From Anadara kagoshimensis (Eukaryota; Mollusca; Bivalvia; Arcoida; Arcidae), in assembly GCA_021292105.1 (NCBI GenBank), contig CM037870.1, positions 42,860,576-42,924,575 of the forward strand: a stretch of 64,000 nt of DNA. The letters are read 5' to 3'. The notes beneath the pieces were generated by a model. The model ran no database searches, was not told where the DNA came from, and was given only the letters and a program-made list of their open reading frames with translations. Both the position numbers and the translations under genes were made by a program. Shown here piece after piece: positions 27,203-38,033 of the stretch (the first letter of the stretch is position 1; each line of letters begins with the position of its first letter).

Positions 27203-30200
27203 CTATCCATTCGCTGACACTCCTGTGTTCAAACATTTACAACATCCTTGGAAATAAAAGAAATCTAACTCTGTATCGTCGACGTCATCAGCGTCTTCAA
27301 GGTTTATACCATGTTTCAAAACTATTGCAGTATTCAGGTCATCTTCAAGGTTACACGTGCATCCGGTACAGCCAATCGCCTGACTGAAAAGCAACAATAA
27401 CGAAAAACACATACAGTACGTTAAATAGGAAGGATATGCGCCTCCTGTTTAGCTACAGAGACGTGCAAAAAGTATTCGGTCACTTTGTAAAGTCCTTCTT
27501 TATTTCATATAAAACTGTATGTATATAAAAAAAATTCTCAAAATTTATTTCTTTGTCTATTTTTATTAAATGTTCACTGATAAATCAAAAATTAGTTGTA
27601 GTTTCTTTCACTAATTTTCAAATTATTGTCCGTCTTATAACATTCAAGAAAACATAAGGTGAACAGCATGCTAAATATTTAACTGAGATATAAAGAATGA
27701 TTATATAGTAGATTTCATTTTTTTAAGACAAATATGTTGAATTTAAAATGTTTAACTATTGAAAACAACGAAATTACCTTTCTTATTATTTTTAGAACAA
27801 ACTTCAACTAATTTTTACATTTAACAGTGAAAAAATCATGGAAATTGACATAGAAATAAATTTTTGACAATTTTTTTAAAGCACATGGTTTTATATGAAA
27901 TAAAGAAGGATTTTACAAAGTGACCGAATACCTTTTGCACGTCTCTGAGCAACAACTGCAACGTTTGTAATAAAAATTGAGAATGAAAGGAACATTGAAC
28001 TATGGAAGTCAAACATATGTAAGGTCATTTTGGATACATCATACTTATCAACAATATTGTGATGATGAAAGGCCTTAGCAGTTCAGTAAACTACAACGCC
28101 CATGGTAAATGTTTTCTGGGCTACTTTGTATAAAACCTACAGGCAAAACAGAAACGCATCAAGAAGTAATCTAATATTGGTTGTATAGGACAATTGGTAG
28201 GGTCGAATGGAGTGCATATTTGAACTTTTGGATTTATTTTTCTTCAAATGTCCATGATCACTTTAAGTTTTGTTCTGGTATTATTTTATGTACTACATAA
28301 ACTTATAGATTTTATTATGCCTTATTTCTATAAACTATTTCATTCTATTTTATTTTGTTCTTGTTCATTGTCGCCAATATTTTACTTGGACAAGAAATAT
28401 CGAGAATAATACATCTTTACCTCAATGTTAAAACCATATTGTTTTATTTATTACAATGCCAGGGCAGGGGGTTCACCAAGTTAAATTGGATGTCATTACA
28501 ATTGTGGAAAAAGTTTGTACTGCTTAATAGACAATATAAATAGATAATCAAAAAATATACAAACCGATCCATGTCAAAATCAAAATCCAAAAAGCAAAAT
28601 AAAACTGTCAAATTAAGTTAAATACATAAACTTTCACCAGGAAGTGAGACCGGATGCTCTAGAAGCCTGTCTAGCTTGCTACATCCGCCAGGTGTTAAAT
28701 TAAAATTGAGAATGAAGGAACTAAATCTATAAACTTTATAACTGATTTATGTAAATGAATTTTCCATGTAGTACTATTCAGTTACGTACTAAATATTTAG
28801 ATTATATTACATACCTGCAACTCTGTATTTTGAAGTACTGTCTCATGCTAGTAAAGTGTATCAAAGTCCTCGCCACACCATTAATATTCGCTTTCGTGTT
28901 CGGTGAATCAAATGAGGTGGACCTAGAAGAAAATTATTAAACATCAATCCATCAATCCATTAGTCAGTGGGAAAATCCGTTATCGGTGTTCTCAATCTAT
29001 ACGTAAGTAAGTAAGTTAGTAAGTAAAAACATACATTTATCTCCAATCCACAATCTCAAAGCAAAGTAAAAATTTCTAAGTAACATATTGAGTTAAACAC
29101 GTTAACTTCCACCAGGGAAGTGATGTCAGGTGCTCCGGAAGGGTAAGCACATCCTGTTTAGCTAGCTACACCCGCCTGTGTGTAATCAAAATTTGGAATG
29201 AATAGAACATGGAACTATGGGGCATCAGAGTAAGTAAATAAGTGAACACTAGTAAGTATCCAAGTAAATTAAAAAGTTAAAACCTAGCAAGTTAAAATTA
29301 CATATTATACCAGTTTTAATTTTACAGCACTAGACAGCCGTTAAAGAATACAATTCCTCATCAGTAGTGCTTAGACCAAAATCATGAAATCAAATTGGTT
29401 TTCAAGATACCCAAAGGACCAAAATATATATTATCAAATTTAGCTTAGGAATCACTTTGAATGAGGGAGTATAACTTAGTTTTTATTAAGCGAGATTTTT
29501 ATTATAAAAGTGACATGTGTATAAGAAATTATACAGTATCTTGAACAATTCGTCATATTACTATGGGACATTGGGCTTGTAAGTCATTTATTACTATAAT
29601 ACAATGTGCTAGCCCCAGTTTCACAATCATTCCTTAGTTAAGATTTTCCTGAACTTAAATTTAGCAAAATTTGGTTATCTATTTTTGGAATTACTGGTGA
29701 ATATTTTTGTCAAAACTAAATTAAAATGTTTAAATCTAGAAGTGATCTTACAAATGACATCTTAAATTCCTGAATATCTTAAAAATCAACAAAATTATAA
29801 AGATTTGAAATTTTGCCAGTTTTAAGTTAAGGAAAATCTTAGCTAAGGAATGATTGTGAAACTGGGCCCTGATGTTTTAGAATACATAAGAATTCAACAC
29901 GATGGGGTCAGATAATATACCGGTTTATACCAATGTTTTTGTTTAACGTACATTGTTGTTATCAGCCATTGCATTACAGAATTATTGCCGACTTCCATTT
30001 GAACGATAAGTCAAGCAACAGATCATATGATTGGGTGCTATCCTTACTAACGAGGAGCTGTAGTGCTTTACAATGCTTTTCATTGGACATTTTATCAAAA
30101 TGTATTATATTCGCCTGATGATTGCTACCATCATAAACATGAAAGTGTTACCGAAATAAAGTTTATATCATTGTATAATGGAACAAATGTGTTCTTTCTC

Positions 30201-31840
30201 CACCACAATATTACGGGGAAAAGTGACTTACGAGACACAGCATGAATGGAACATAGCATTGCTTTGAGTGGCTCTTTTCTTTCTAATTGGATTTATCATT
30301 CGACAATCCGTGTTACAGAAACTTTGTGTTTGTATTGTTTGGTTGGTGGGGTGAAGTCTGGAAGCATTCTGGATATGTCTTTCATATATACGCTGTTCTT
30401 GTAATGTTCTGAATTTTTCTGGATATTTTTCTTTCATTCTTAATGCAAACGGCTTGTCATGGGAACCAGTGGTGTTTTTACTGTTACTAAGTAAACAAAA
30501 AAAACAAAAAACAAAATTAGTTTTATAATGTATGCTCTGTGCTTACAACCACATAAAAATAAAATATTAAAGTCAATCATCTTAAAAAGACAAAGGAGTG
30601 ACGTTATTAAGGGTAACCAAGCTTGCTTATTATTTGATTAATAAATTATGACAGAATCTTTAATGAAGTTTTTCCAAGGAAGCTGCTGCTAAACACTCAC
30701 ACAATAAGTAAATTTGTCATGAAGGCATAAATAAAAAATTACAAAGTTTCTAATTATAGGAATGATGTATAACAACTAGTGCATAAAATGAGGTTAATTA
30801 AAAACAGAAAGGTTAAGGAAGCTGACGTCCAGTTTAAAACCACAATATCTTATACACTGCATTTTATTCTTCAACAGTTATGGATAAAAAAATGGAAGAA
30901 TTGAAGACAGATGCAATATCAGAATCTCTTAAAGTATACAGAAATGTTTCGTTGTTGTAAGCTTCATGTCTAACAATGCATCTGACTATGGATGTACCAG
31001 ATTAACCTTTTTTATTTCAATCAAGCGAATCCCTGCCAGGAATTCACATGTGACCTTGTCAATAAACGAAAACTTTTAAAAATGTTCTTGATTTGCCCTT
31101 TTTTAAAAGTGGCATAATTATTATTTTAATTAAAATAGACTTGTCATTCAACTACTTACCCCATTTCTCGCCATACAAGGACAACCGCCAATACCACAGT
31201 AGTAATAACAAAGAAAATTGTCAGCGCAAGCTGTAAATAAAAGATTGACATAGTGAATAAAAACAATTTACAACTGAAAAATAATTTTAATTAAATAAAA
31301 AGATAAAGAAACTAGGAAAACTGTAAGCCACAAGCTCACAAAAAAAATACCCCCGCTCCCCCACGGATCAAATTTTTAAATAGCAGGTGCACATCTACAT
31401 TATATCACAAAGATTGTGTGAAAGTTTCATGAAAATCCATTTAAGGGTTTAGGAGGAGTTGCGGATATGAGATAGGTACCCTAAGGTGTAACGGAAGGAC
31501 GGACGGACACCCCTATTACTATATACCCCCCCCCTCCCTTTTGTAAGCGGGGGTATAAATAGACAAACGCGTTTGGGATAACTGATAATAAGACTTTGCA
31601 CGGGAACGGATCTGAATTTTCTTATGGAGAAAAACCATTAGATTTGCGTTGATATATTAAAAGTAAAAGAAATACAACTGGCAAATTAAACTAACAACTA
31701 CTAGTTCCAATACATATGAATAATTGCTTTCTGACAATTCAATGACAAACGTTGTTTATCTTCTAAATGTCTTGTTTCATATTGTACTTGTATTGACGTG
31801 TTTTGACTATCCTGTTTGAAAGGATGGATAATGTCTGGCA

Positions 31841-31888
<48 letters not shown>

Positions 31889-33878
31889 TATCTATGGAAT
31901 GACGACAGCATTTACAATGCGTCAGGACATGCTTACTCTTCCCGAGCACCCGGCCTTCTTTACCTGTTGGAAGTCAACGCGTGTTAACCTTATTTGTCAG
32001 ACTTAAAGTTTTGACTTTGCTTTGGAACTTGGATTTGGACATGGGCTAGTATGTTTGTTTTATATGTTTTGTCATTGCTATATAATTCTGGCGACCCTGG
32101 CTATTGTCAATTTACACTTTATTAAATGTTGCAGCAACTCTTTATTGTCGAGTTCGTATCATTATTATTCTTATAAATGGTAATGGAACAAAACAGCATA
32201 AACCAAATATAGACGAATGATATAGCCATAATTGTCAACAGTATTTTCCTTTCTAATATAACCATTTTATTTAAATAGCCATCTCCTAGCTGGAAGTATG
32301 ACCACGAAAGAGAAGGCTACCCATTCATCTCTCTCTCTCTCTCTCTCTCTTAACTAGTGATGTTATATGATACAAATAACCTAGAAACTAACCAATACCC
32401 TGTGATTTCCACCATTCGCCATAATGTCTGTCTTTATACCCACAAATATTTATTGCACCTTGTGGATTTTATACTGAGATTGTTATTAGATGCTTGTAAT
32501 TATCTGAAAAACAAAACAAATCAAGATTATACAAACAAAAACTTAAATATGTTTGCAATTTTTATTACCATATTGTTGGTTAGGAAAAGGCTTGTCTTAT
32601 CATTTTAAGTAACCACACTTAGGAAATACGTCCTGCTTAATAAGCGAAGTATTTATTGCTAGGGTCAATGAAGGGTGCAGAACAACACCTTTGGATACCA
32701 TTTTGGCTTGTTGTATTATTGTTAGGACACGATACACAAGAAATTGTGTAAACAATAAAATGAATATGCCCAATCAAACCTAAGATGGCAATACTTCATA
32801 GTGTCGAACTAGATGAACATCTCCAATCCAACCTGAGATGGTACGATTCCAAAGTGGCCGACGAGAAGATGGTTTTTAATCGAATCGAAAAAAGACAAAT
32901 TTTCTTGATGACCAAATATATGAACATCTCCAATCAAACCGGATATTACAAAAAATCAAAGTCACAGGCGAGATGAACATCTCCAGTCAAACCTGAAATG
33001 GTAAGATTTCATATTGTTCGACGAGAGGAACATCTCCAATCAAACCGGAGTTGTTTTATAATAACCGGCGAGATGAACGTCTCCAATCAACCCGGAGTTG
33101 TTTTATAATAGCCGGCGAGACGAGCGTCTCCAATCAACCCGGAGTTGTTTTATAATAGCCGGCGAGATGAGCGTCTCCAATCAACCCGGAGTTGTTTGAT
33201 AATAACCGAGATGAACGTCTCCAATCAACCCGGAGTTGTTTTATAATAATCGGGGAGATTGACATCTCCAATTAACCCGGAGTTGTTTTATAATAGCCGT
33301 CGAGATGAACGTCTCCAATTAACCCGGAGTTGTTTGATAATAGCCGGCGAGATGAGCGTCTCCAATCAACCCGGAGTTGTTTTATAATAGCCGGCGAGAT
33401 GAACATTTTCAATCAACTCGGAGTTGTTTGATAATAGCCGGCGAGATGAACATCTCCAATCAACCCGGAGTTGTTTTATAATAGCCGGCGAGATGAACGT
33501 CTCGAATCAAACTGGAAATGATAAGTATATGCATGATTCTGGTCCATTAAAACTTTTTAAGAAGAAAGATACTTTAGACCAAGAGTATGAATTATATAAT
33601 ATGTAAAATCATCAAACACAAACATACCTGTCCAATAGCATACCTAGAGGGACTTTCTATATTTATCATAAACAAACTGGAAGCACGTACATACTAGTTT
33701 TTTATCTAATAAGTATTTCTTTTCTTAAACAATAACAAAAACATTATTTTGTGAACATTAAAATACAATGACTGATTTTTTTCTGACACGGAATCACTCC
33801 TTAAAATATAGAACATGTGATTAACATGAAGTTTGTTTTTACTTTTCATTCTAGTACTAATGCAGTCTTAAGATGTTA

Positions 33879-33924
<46 letters not shown>

Positions 33925-34026
33925 AGACATAAACCTAAAAAAATTAATAGTAAACACTTACCTTACATGTGAGACATTTTATCGCGTGTATTTGTACAAC
34001 ATTATCATATCTAACGTATTTATACT
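27203..34026 (-). CDS. Unrecognised type II membrane or signal-anchored Cys-rich proprotein, 5' end missing
   Basis: Four minus-strand exons join in one frame through canonical AG/GT sites: 34,026-33,962, 31,230-31,160, 30,480-30,232, and 27,383-27,203 with stop TAG. They predict 187 residues plus an unseen N-terminus, since the first exon here begins at a splice acceptor. Exon one gives a 21-residue polar stretch with a CxxC. Exon two is almost entirely one hydrophobic helix (LALTIFFVITTVVLAVVLVW). Exon three has three N-glycosylation sequons (NTT, NAS, NQT), two Cys and a furin-like site RKKR. Cleavage there would release about 73 residues with eight Cys (HSCC, GCTGCTC, GCCKC) around an acidic middle. 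This order (short inner tail, helix, stalk, processing site, Cys-rich end) resembles membrane-tethered growth factors or cytokines, but I recognise no family. Introns are filled with transposons. Confidence 0.6.
27425..28085 (-). mobile_element. Foldback family B left arm interrupted by a 492-bp MITE
   Basis: The family blocks GCGCCTCCTGTTTAGCTA (before 27,456) and AATTGAGAATGAAAGGAAC with TATCAACAATATTGTGATGA (after 27,947) are split by another element. The insertion therefore came after this copy of family B. It lies in the last intron of the four-exon gene. Confidence 0.6.
27456..27947. mobile_element. Palindromic MITE with about 60-bp terminal inverted repeats
   Basis: The left end reads CAGAGACGTGCAAAAAGTAT and continues through CGGTCACTTTGTAAA to CATATAAAAC. 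The right end is the near-exact reverse complement, ending GCACGTCTCTG. The 492-bp interior is AT-rich and non-coding. Long, well-matched termini suggest recent activity. The superfamily is uncertain. Confidence 0.85.
28550..28730 (-). mobile_element. Foldback family B, single left arm
   Basis: AAACCGATCCATGTCAAAAT, then CTTTCACCAGGAAGTGAGAC and CATCCGCCAGGTGT follow the left-arm order. The copy is diverged. Confidence 0.6.
29020..29225 (-). mobile_element. Foldback family B, single left arm
   Basis: The arm holds CTTCCACCAGGGAAGTGATG, TCCGGAAGGGTAAGCACATC and TAGCTAGCTACACCCGCC, close to the family norm. It is preceded by GTAAGTAAGTAAGTTAGTAAG, a small tandem tract. Confidence 0.7.
29612..29869. 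mobile_element. 258-bp MITE with inverted termini
   Basis: The left end has CCCAGTTTCACAATCATTCC followed by TTAGTTAAGATTTTCCT. The right end is the reverse complement (AGGAAAATCTTAGCTAAGGA, ending GAAACTGGGCC). Inverted arms span about 50 bp each. No coding sequence. Confidence 0.8.
31347..31556. mobile_element. Short dispersed element with ATACCCCCGCT termini
   Basis: About 210 bp begins ATACCCCCGCTCCCCC and ends with the inverted form GTAAGCGGGGGTAT. Inside are GAAAGTTTCATGAAAATCC and a GGACGGACGGAC run. It looks like a small inverted-terminus element. No second copy is in the window, so the family status is inferred from structure. Confidence 0.5.
31842..31887. repeat. (CA)n microsatellite
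   Basis: About 23 uninterrupted CA dinucleotides. Open frames through it on both strands are simple-repeat artefacts. Confidence 0.95.
31920..32065 (+). mobile_element. Foldback family B, single right arm
   Basis: CATGCTTACTCTTCCCGAGC, ACCCGGCC, CTGTTGGAAGTC and GGATTTGGACATGGGCTAGT follow the right-arm order. It abuts the CA microsatellite. Confidence 0.65.
32330..32350. repeat. (TC)n microsatellite
   Basis: About ten TC dinucleotides. The surrounding 32,066-32,790 stretch is AT-rich with no exon I can support. Confidence 0.85.
32800..33520. repeat. 47-bp tandem repeat array
   Basis: The unit reads CCGGCGAGATGAACGTCTCC, then AATCAACCCGGAGTTGTTTT, then ATAATAG. About ten good copies span roughly 33,020-33,510, with more diverged, spaced copies from about 32,800. 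Each unit has GAGA..TCTC and CCGG..CCGG symmetries. It lies in the intron between the first two exons seen of the four-exon minus-strand gene. Confidence 0.9.
33883..33921. repeat. (TC)n microsatellite
   Basis: About nineteen TC dinucleotides, some 40 bp downstream (minus sense) of the donor site of the exon ending at 33,962. In transcript sense it is a GA tract just inside the intron. Confidence 0.9.
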
Positions 34027-34230
34027 CTGAAACAGAATTAAACCAGTGAAGCATTATAAAATTTTGATATGCATCAATGGATATATTACGCTATATGTTA
34101 TTTATATGTTGTGTGTGGGATAGACGGATTTTAAACATAGAATACGATTATCGTTTACACTGAACCAGGATACGACCTACCTTCAAACCCAATACACAAC
34201 GACCCCCGGAACATAATTTCTAAAACATGC

Positions 34231-34426
34231 AATACAGACCTGTCGAAAATTTAACTTAGACAAATAAAGCGCCGAATTGGCAACTTATTTTGGCCCCTCG
34301 TTAAGCTTTTCAACAGCTGTTATCTATACCTTAACAGTTTTCTGGACATCAGCTATCCATGTCTCAGTAGCCGAACCCTGATTCCCATTCGTTAACGCAA
34401 TGTTAAACTTCCGACAGGTCTGTATT
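34231..34426. mobile_element. 196-bp MITE with AATACAGACCTGTCG termini
   Basis: The left end is AATACAGACCTGTCGAAAAT and the right end is the inverted form, CCGACAGGTCTGTATT. The match continues imperfectly for about 25 bp. Non-coding. Confidence 0.75.
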
Positions 34427-34461
34427 GTAAGCAATGATTATTTATTTATTATTTAAATGTA

Positions 34462-34638
34462 CAGTCAAACCTGTCTGTAAAGACCACCCAAGGGAACCAG
34501 TAAAATTGGTTTATGGACAGGTGGCCTTTATATACAGGTTCAAATAATATGAATAAAGAACAATTGGGATGCAATTTTACTGGCCTTTAAAAGCAGGTGG
34601 TCCTTATATAGAGGTGGCCTTTAAGGCAGGTTGGACTG
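34462..34638. mobile_element. Tc1/mariner-type MITE (CAGTCAAACCTG ends)
   Basis: The element begins CAGTCAAACCTGTCTGTAAA, ends GGCAGGTTGGACTG, and is flanked by TA on both sides. The interior has alternating TGGCCTTTATATACAGG-like blocks. A relative with matching interior is at 62,098-62,260. The TIR type resembles the longer Tigger-like element at 54.6 kb. Confidence 0.8.
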
Positions 34639-34964
34639 TATCTTCTTAACCGTATACTACAAATTCAATGATATGTATAACATCAGAGTTTTTTTTAAAT
34701 AATCTGCTTCCGTAAACAGAAAACGTAGGTTTAAATGTGGTATTTTCCGTGAGTGGGCAAGTCTCTTCCTTCTTAATTATAGAGATGATGTTTTTTCCAC
34801 GTGTCCAATTGAATCAAGCAATGACGTAGATTAAACTAAATATAAAATATTACATACACATTCGTTTCTGTCGAAAGAAAAAAAATATATAGTTTAAGTA
34901 TTCAAAAAGGAGATGAATCTATATCTCAATGGTTTTTCCGTAATGGGTGTTAAATCTAATTCTA

Positions 34965-35080
34965 AACAGGAGGTGCTTACCCTTCCGGATCACCCGGTCT
35001 CACTTCCTGGTAACTTGTCAATTACAAAGTTTTTGCTTTTTTCGGATTGTGATTCGGACATGGATTAATATGTTTGTTCC
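34965..35080 (+). mobile_element. Foldback family B, single right arm
   Basis: AAACAGGAGGTGCTTACCCT, TCCGGATCACCCGGTC and GGATTGTGATTCGGACATGG are near-consensus blocks. It lies 70 bp left of the CACAGTG-ended transposon. Confidence 0.7.
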
Positions 35081-35944
35081 AAATCATAAATGCGTATTAC
35101 AAGGAACCGTGACCATCAGTAAGACGGCAATTTCCTAGAGTTCTGTTTCACAGTGTATGAACGGAACTGTACGCAAAAAGGTAGCTACTGTTCGTCGAAG
35201 CGAGAAGAAGGTGTATCGGGAGACACGAGGTTGTTGATTATCTATCTTTCTAGCTCAATTTTAATAGATTTAGTTTATCCCTTTTATTTAATCCATCTTC
35301 ACTATATAAAGCTTTAGTGGTAGCCATATGCTCTCAGAAAAGTGTCAACTTATATAATAAATATGATGATGAACATCATCAAACGCCGAGCCGTGGGCTT
35401 CTCACTTCTAGTTAAATGATGTAAAATACGTATTATTTCACATTGTAAGTTCCATTATCAGTACCTATATGTAGGAAAATATTCTTAGATTCCCTAAACC
35501 ATGTACAGAATGTTACAAGCTCGTATTTACACTTAAAAAGCAAGTTTTCCTTCCGTCGTCCAAAGTTAGAACTGTACCGGTAGTTTTCAACATCTGTATT
35601 GTTTCTGTACCGGTAGCTACTGTTCTCTTCCACGTCATCCATGCGAGTTAGATGGAATTTTCAGTTTGATACTAGAAATTTTTGTAATTCAATTATAAAT
35701 TATAAATCATGCTTTTCTATTGAAGCAAAATATGCTATGGACAATATTAACGATTAAAGACCAATAGCCCCTTAATTATAGTACATTTTGCAATTGCATT
35801 AAAATATATCGTACATACTGTAGCATGTTTTTGCCAATTTATTACTCAAATTTCCATATTGCAAGAACTGAGGGGGTGGTAGCTATCATATAGAAATATT
35901 ATTAAACGTAAGCTACTATTCGCAATGAGAAAAAGATTATAACC

Positions 35945-37015
35945 CTCTGAGGATTAAATCTATGTGCGTGAGATTTGCTAGTGTGTTTACTATCAGTCAT
36001 TAGCAAGGAATTTAGCTGTATAGTCATTGCAAAGATTAAGACAGGAGTGGACAAGAGACTCAGGAAGGAACATGCAGGATTTAGACCAGGGAGAGTAACA
36101 ACAGAGCATCCTGAGAAAAATACTGGAACAAGCAAATGAATTCAGAACTCCAATATACACATACTTTGTGGACTTTGAAAAGGCATTCGACTCGGTGCAC
36201 AGGAAGAGCCTTTGGACGGTAACAAAGAGCTATGGGATTCCAGCCAAAATCACTAATGCTATAAGGATGTATGAGTGATTTGAATGTTCTGTCATTGAAG
36301 AAAATGAAACATCAGAGTGGTTCGCTATTAAAAGTGGTGTAAAACAGGGATGTGTAATGTCAGGGTTTCTTTCTACTAGTTATAAATTGGATGATAAAGA
36401 AAACAACAAATGGAGTGAGAAGAGAAATAAGAAGTGACTTTGCAACATTATTGTTAGGTTTTGGGTTTGCGGAAGATATAGCACTTTTATCCTCCAAATT
36501 CTAAGACCTGAATGATAAGACTAGGAAAACGACTGAAGAGGCATCAAGGATAGGGCTTAAATTAAATTCAAAGAAATAGACTTAGAAGGATTTGGAACAC
36601 CAAAAATATTAGAAAAAATACAAAGACGCACCTATTTAAGACCTTAGTAGGACCAGTATTGTTTTATGAAAGTAAAACGTGGGAAATAACGGAGAAAGAT
36701 TAACACCTCTTACAAACGGCTTTCGAACATATTGCCTCAGAAGGATTTTAAGAATAAGATGGCAACAGAAAATACCTAGTAAAAAAATATTGAAAACAGC
36801 TAGACTTAACAACATAAGCTATGAGATCAGGAGAAGAAAGTGGAACTGACTCGGACACATACTAACGAAAGAGGGAACAAATGACTGAAAGACAACACTA
36901 GGGTGGCAGCCAGAGGGAAAAAAGGAAAGACCTAAGTCCACACGGAGGAGAACAACGAAAAAGGAAAGAAACGTATGAAAGTATTTTATTTTACGACACT
37001 CTTTTTTGGCCAAAG
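35945..37015 (+). pseudogene. Decayed LINE reverse transcriptase (RTE/jockey-like non-LTR)
   Basis: Three-frame reading gives reverse transcriptase pieces in order: HAGFRPGRVTTE, then YFVDFEKAFDSVHRKSLW, SYGIPAKI, ETSEWFAIKSGVKQGC and a diverged catalytic region (FGFAEDIALL in place of FADDIALL). Then come 3'-end pieces RRKWNWLGHI-like and WQPEGKRK-like. Several stops and frame shifts break it. The catalytic FADD-type motif is altered, so it is inactive. It lies inside the CACAGTG-ended transposon, next to a SINE on its right. A second LINE 3' fragment of the same general type is at 47.6 kb. Confidence 0.8.
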
Positions 37016-37019
37016 CAAT

Positions 37020-37385
37020 ATCACAAGTTAAGATGAGTTGAGTTGAGTAAATGTGTTCTACGTCCCAGTCATGAATATTTCACTCATATCAAGAAATCTC
37101 TAGCTATAGGTGAAGGTGCATAAATTTTGTCTGTGCGTTGCACTGATGGCAATTTACAGCAGGGTTCTTTATCGCGCCAAGCCTACCATGACACGGGACC
37201 TCGTTTATTTTAAGTTCCCATCCGAAAGAACCGTGACTTTCATTTCGTAATGCCGAGTGCTTGGCGAAAAAAAACCCAGTCACTTCCCACTTCCAATTTT
37301 TTGGTCAGACCTGGTCGGAGTTCGCAGTAACGACCTCCCACTTTCCGAGCGAGCACTCTACCAACTAAGCTACCGCAGGGGTTAT
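37020..37385 (-). mobile_element. tRNA-derived SINE, family 1
   Basis: In minus sense it starts with a tRNA-like head (GTAGCTTAGTTGGTAGAGTG, a good A box, then a degenerate B box near GCGAACTCCGACC). A conserved body follows (CTTTCGGATGGGAACTTAAA, GAACCCTGCTGT), and the end is GACTGGGACGTAGAACACAT with a GAGTT-type tail. Related copies are at 48.3, 48.9, 53.3 and 61.3 kb. Confidence 0.85.
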
Positions 37386-38033
37386 GTTTAAAAGGAAGTG
37401 GTGGCTGTATTACCATAATACTTATACAACTAATTAGATAAAATCATATGGTAGCATAATAAGCATAAAAGTACTAAAAATCTCTGACTGGAAAAAGAGA
37501 AATTTCCCCAGTATCCCAGAAAGACTGCAGTTAAAGTATCACAATAAAAACTACCGGTACAGTGTTTCTTTTACTAAAACTTCACTACCGGTACAGACAA
37601 AATATAAACTACCGGTACAGTAACATCTTGTCAGTCATGTCGTTTGAATCAATATTTTGAATGTTTCTGTGCTAAAGTAGATTTTGTAACTATATAGACT
37701 GATTGAAAAAAGGTTTGTTTTCATCATGTATTTAAAAATTCTCGGATATTTTCGATTAAATGAGCATAAATCTACATTTTAGATAGGTCCAGCGTTGATC
37801 AAATACGTGTTCATGACTGTTTTAATGGAATATTTAATTTATTTTGAGATTCTAAAAACATACAAATACGCCCAAGAGGAAGATAGAGAACAACTGCTTA
37901 TTTACCGTATTTGATTTCGAGTTGCGATTTACGCAACAAGAAAATAAGAAACAATTTACTCGTTGACCTCATTGTCTCTCGCTTCGCCGAACAGTAGCTA
38001 CCTTTTTGCGTACAGTTCCGTTCATACACTGTG

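Larger units (their letters stand above)
35149..38033. mobile_element. 2.9-kb DNA transposon with CACAGTG termini (Transib/RAG-like ends)
   Basis: Both ends carry a 57-bp inverted repeat with one mismatch (position 47). It starts CACAGTGTATGAACGGAACT and continues GTACGCAAAAAGGTAGCTAC. The element is flanked by TGTTT on each side, a perfect 5-bp target duplication. CACAGTG ends with a 5-bp duplication are the hallmark of Transib transposons and are shared with RAG recombination signals. An A-rich run follows at about position 27-31. I find no transposase. Beyond the nested LINE and SINE, the arms hold non-coding sequence with inverted copies of CTGTACCGGTAG (two on the left at 35,571-35,616, three on the right at 37,550-37,622). 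It is probably a non-autonomous derivative. Confidence 0.8.

Noticed and set aside
27203..27412. Stand-alone 69-codon secreted peptide with a signal sequence
   Set aside because: The hydrophobic start (MCFSLLLLF) is the pyrimidine tract of a splice acceptor ending CTTTTCAG. The coding part fits in phase as the last exon of the four-exon gene.
31160..31230. Cys-rich reading (frame 3) of the second exon
   Set aside because: That frame gives a pretty Cys-rich peptide but runs into a stop codon at once in the next exon. The hydrophobic frame is the one that splices on both sides.
31701..32006. Val-Cys / His-Thr repeat frames
   Set aside because: They are translations of the CA microsatellite.
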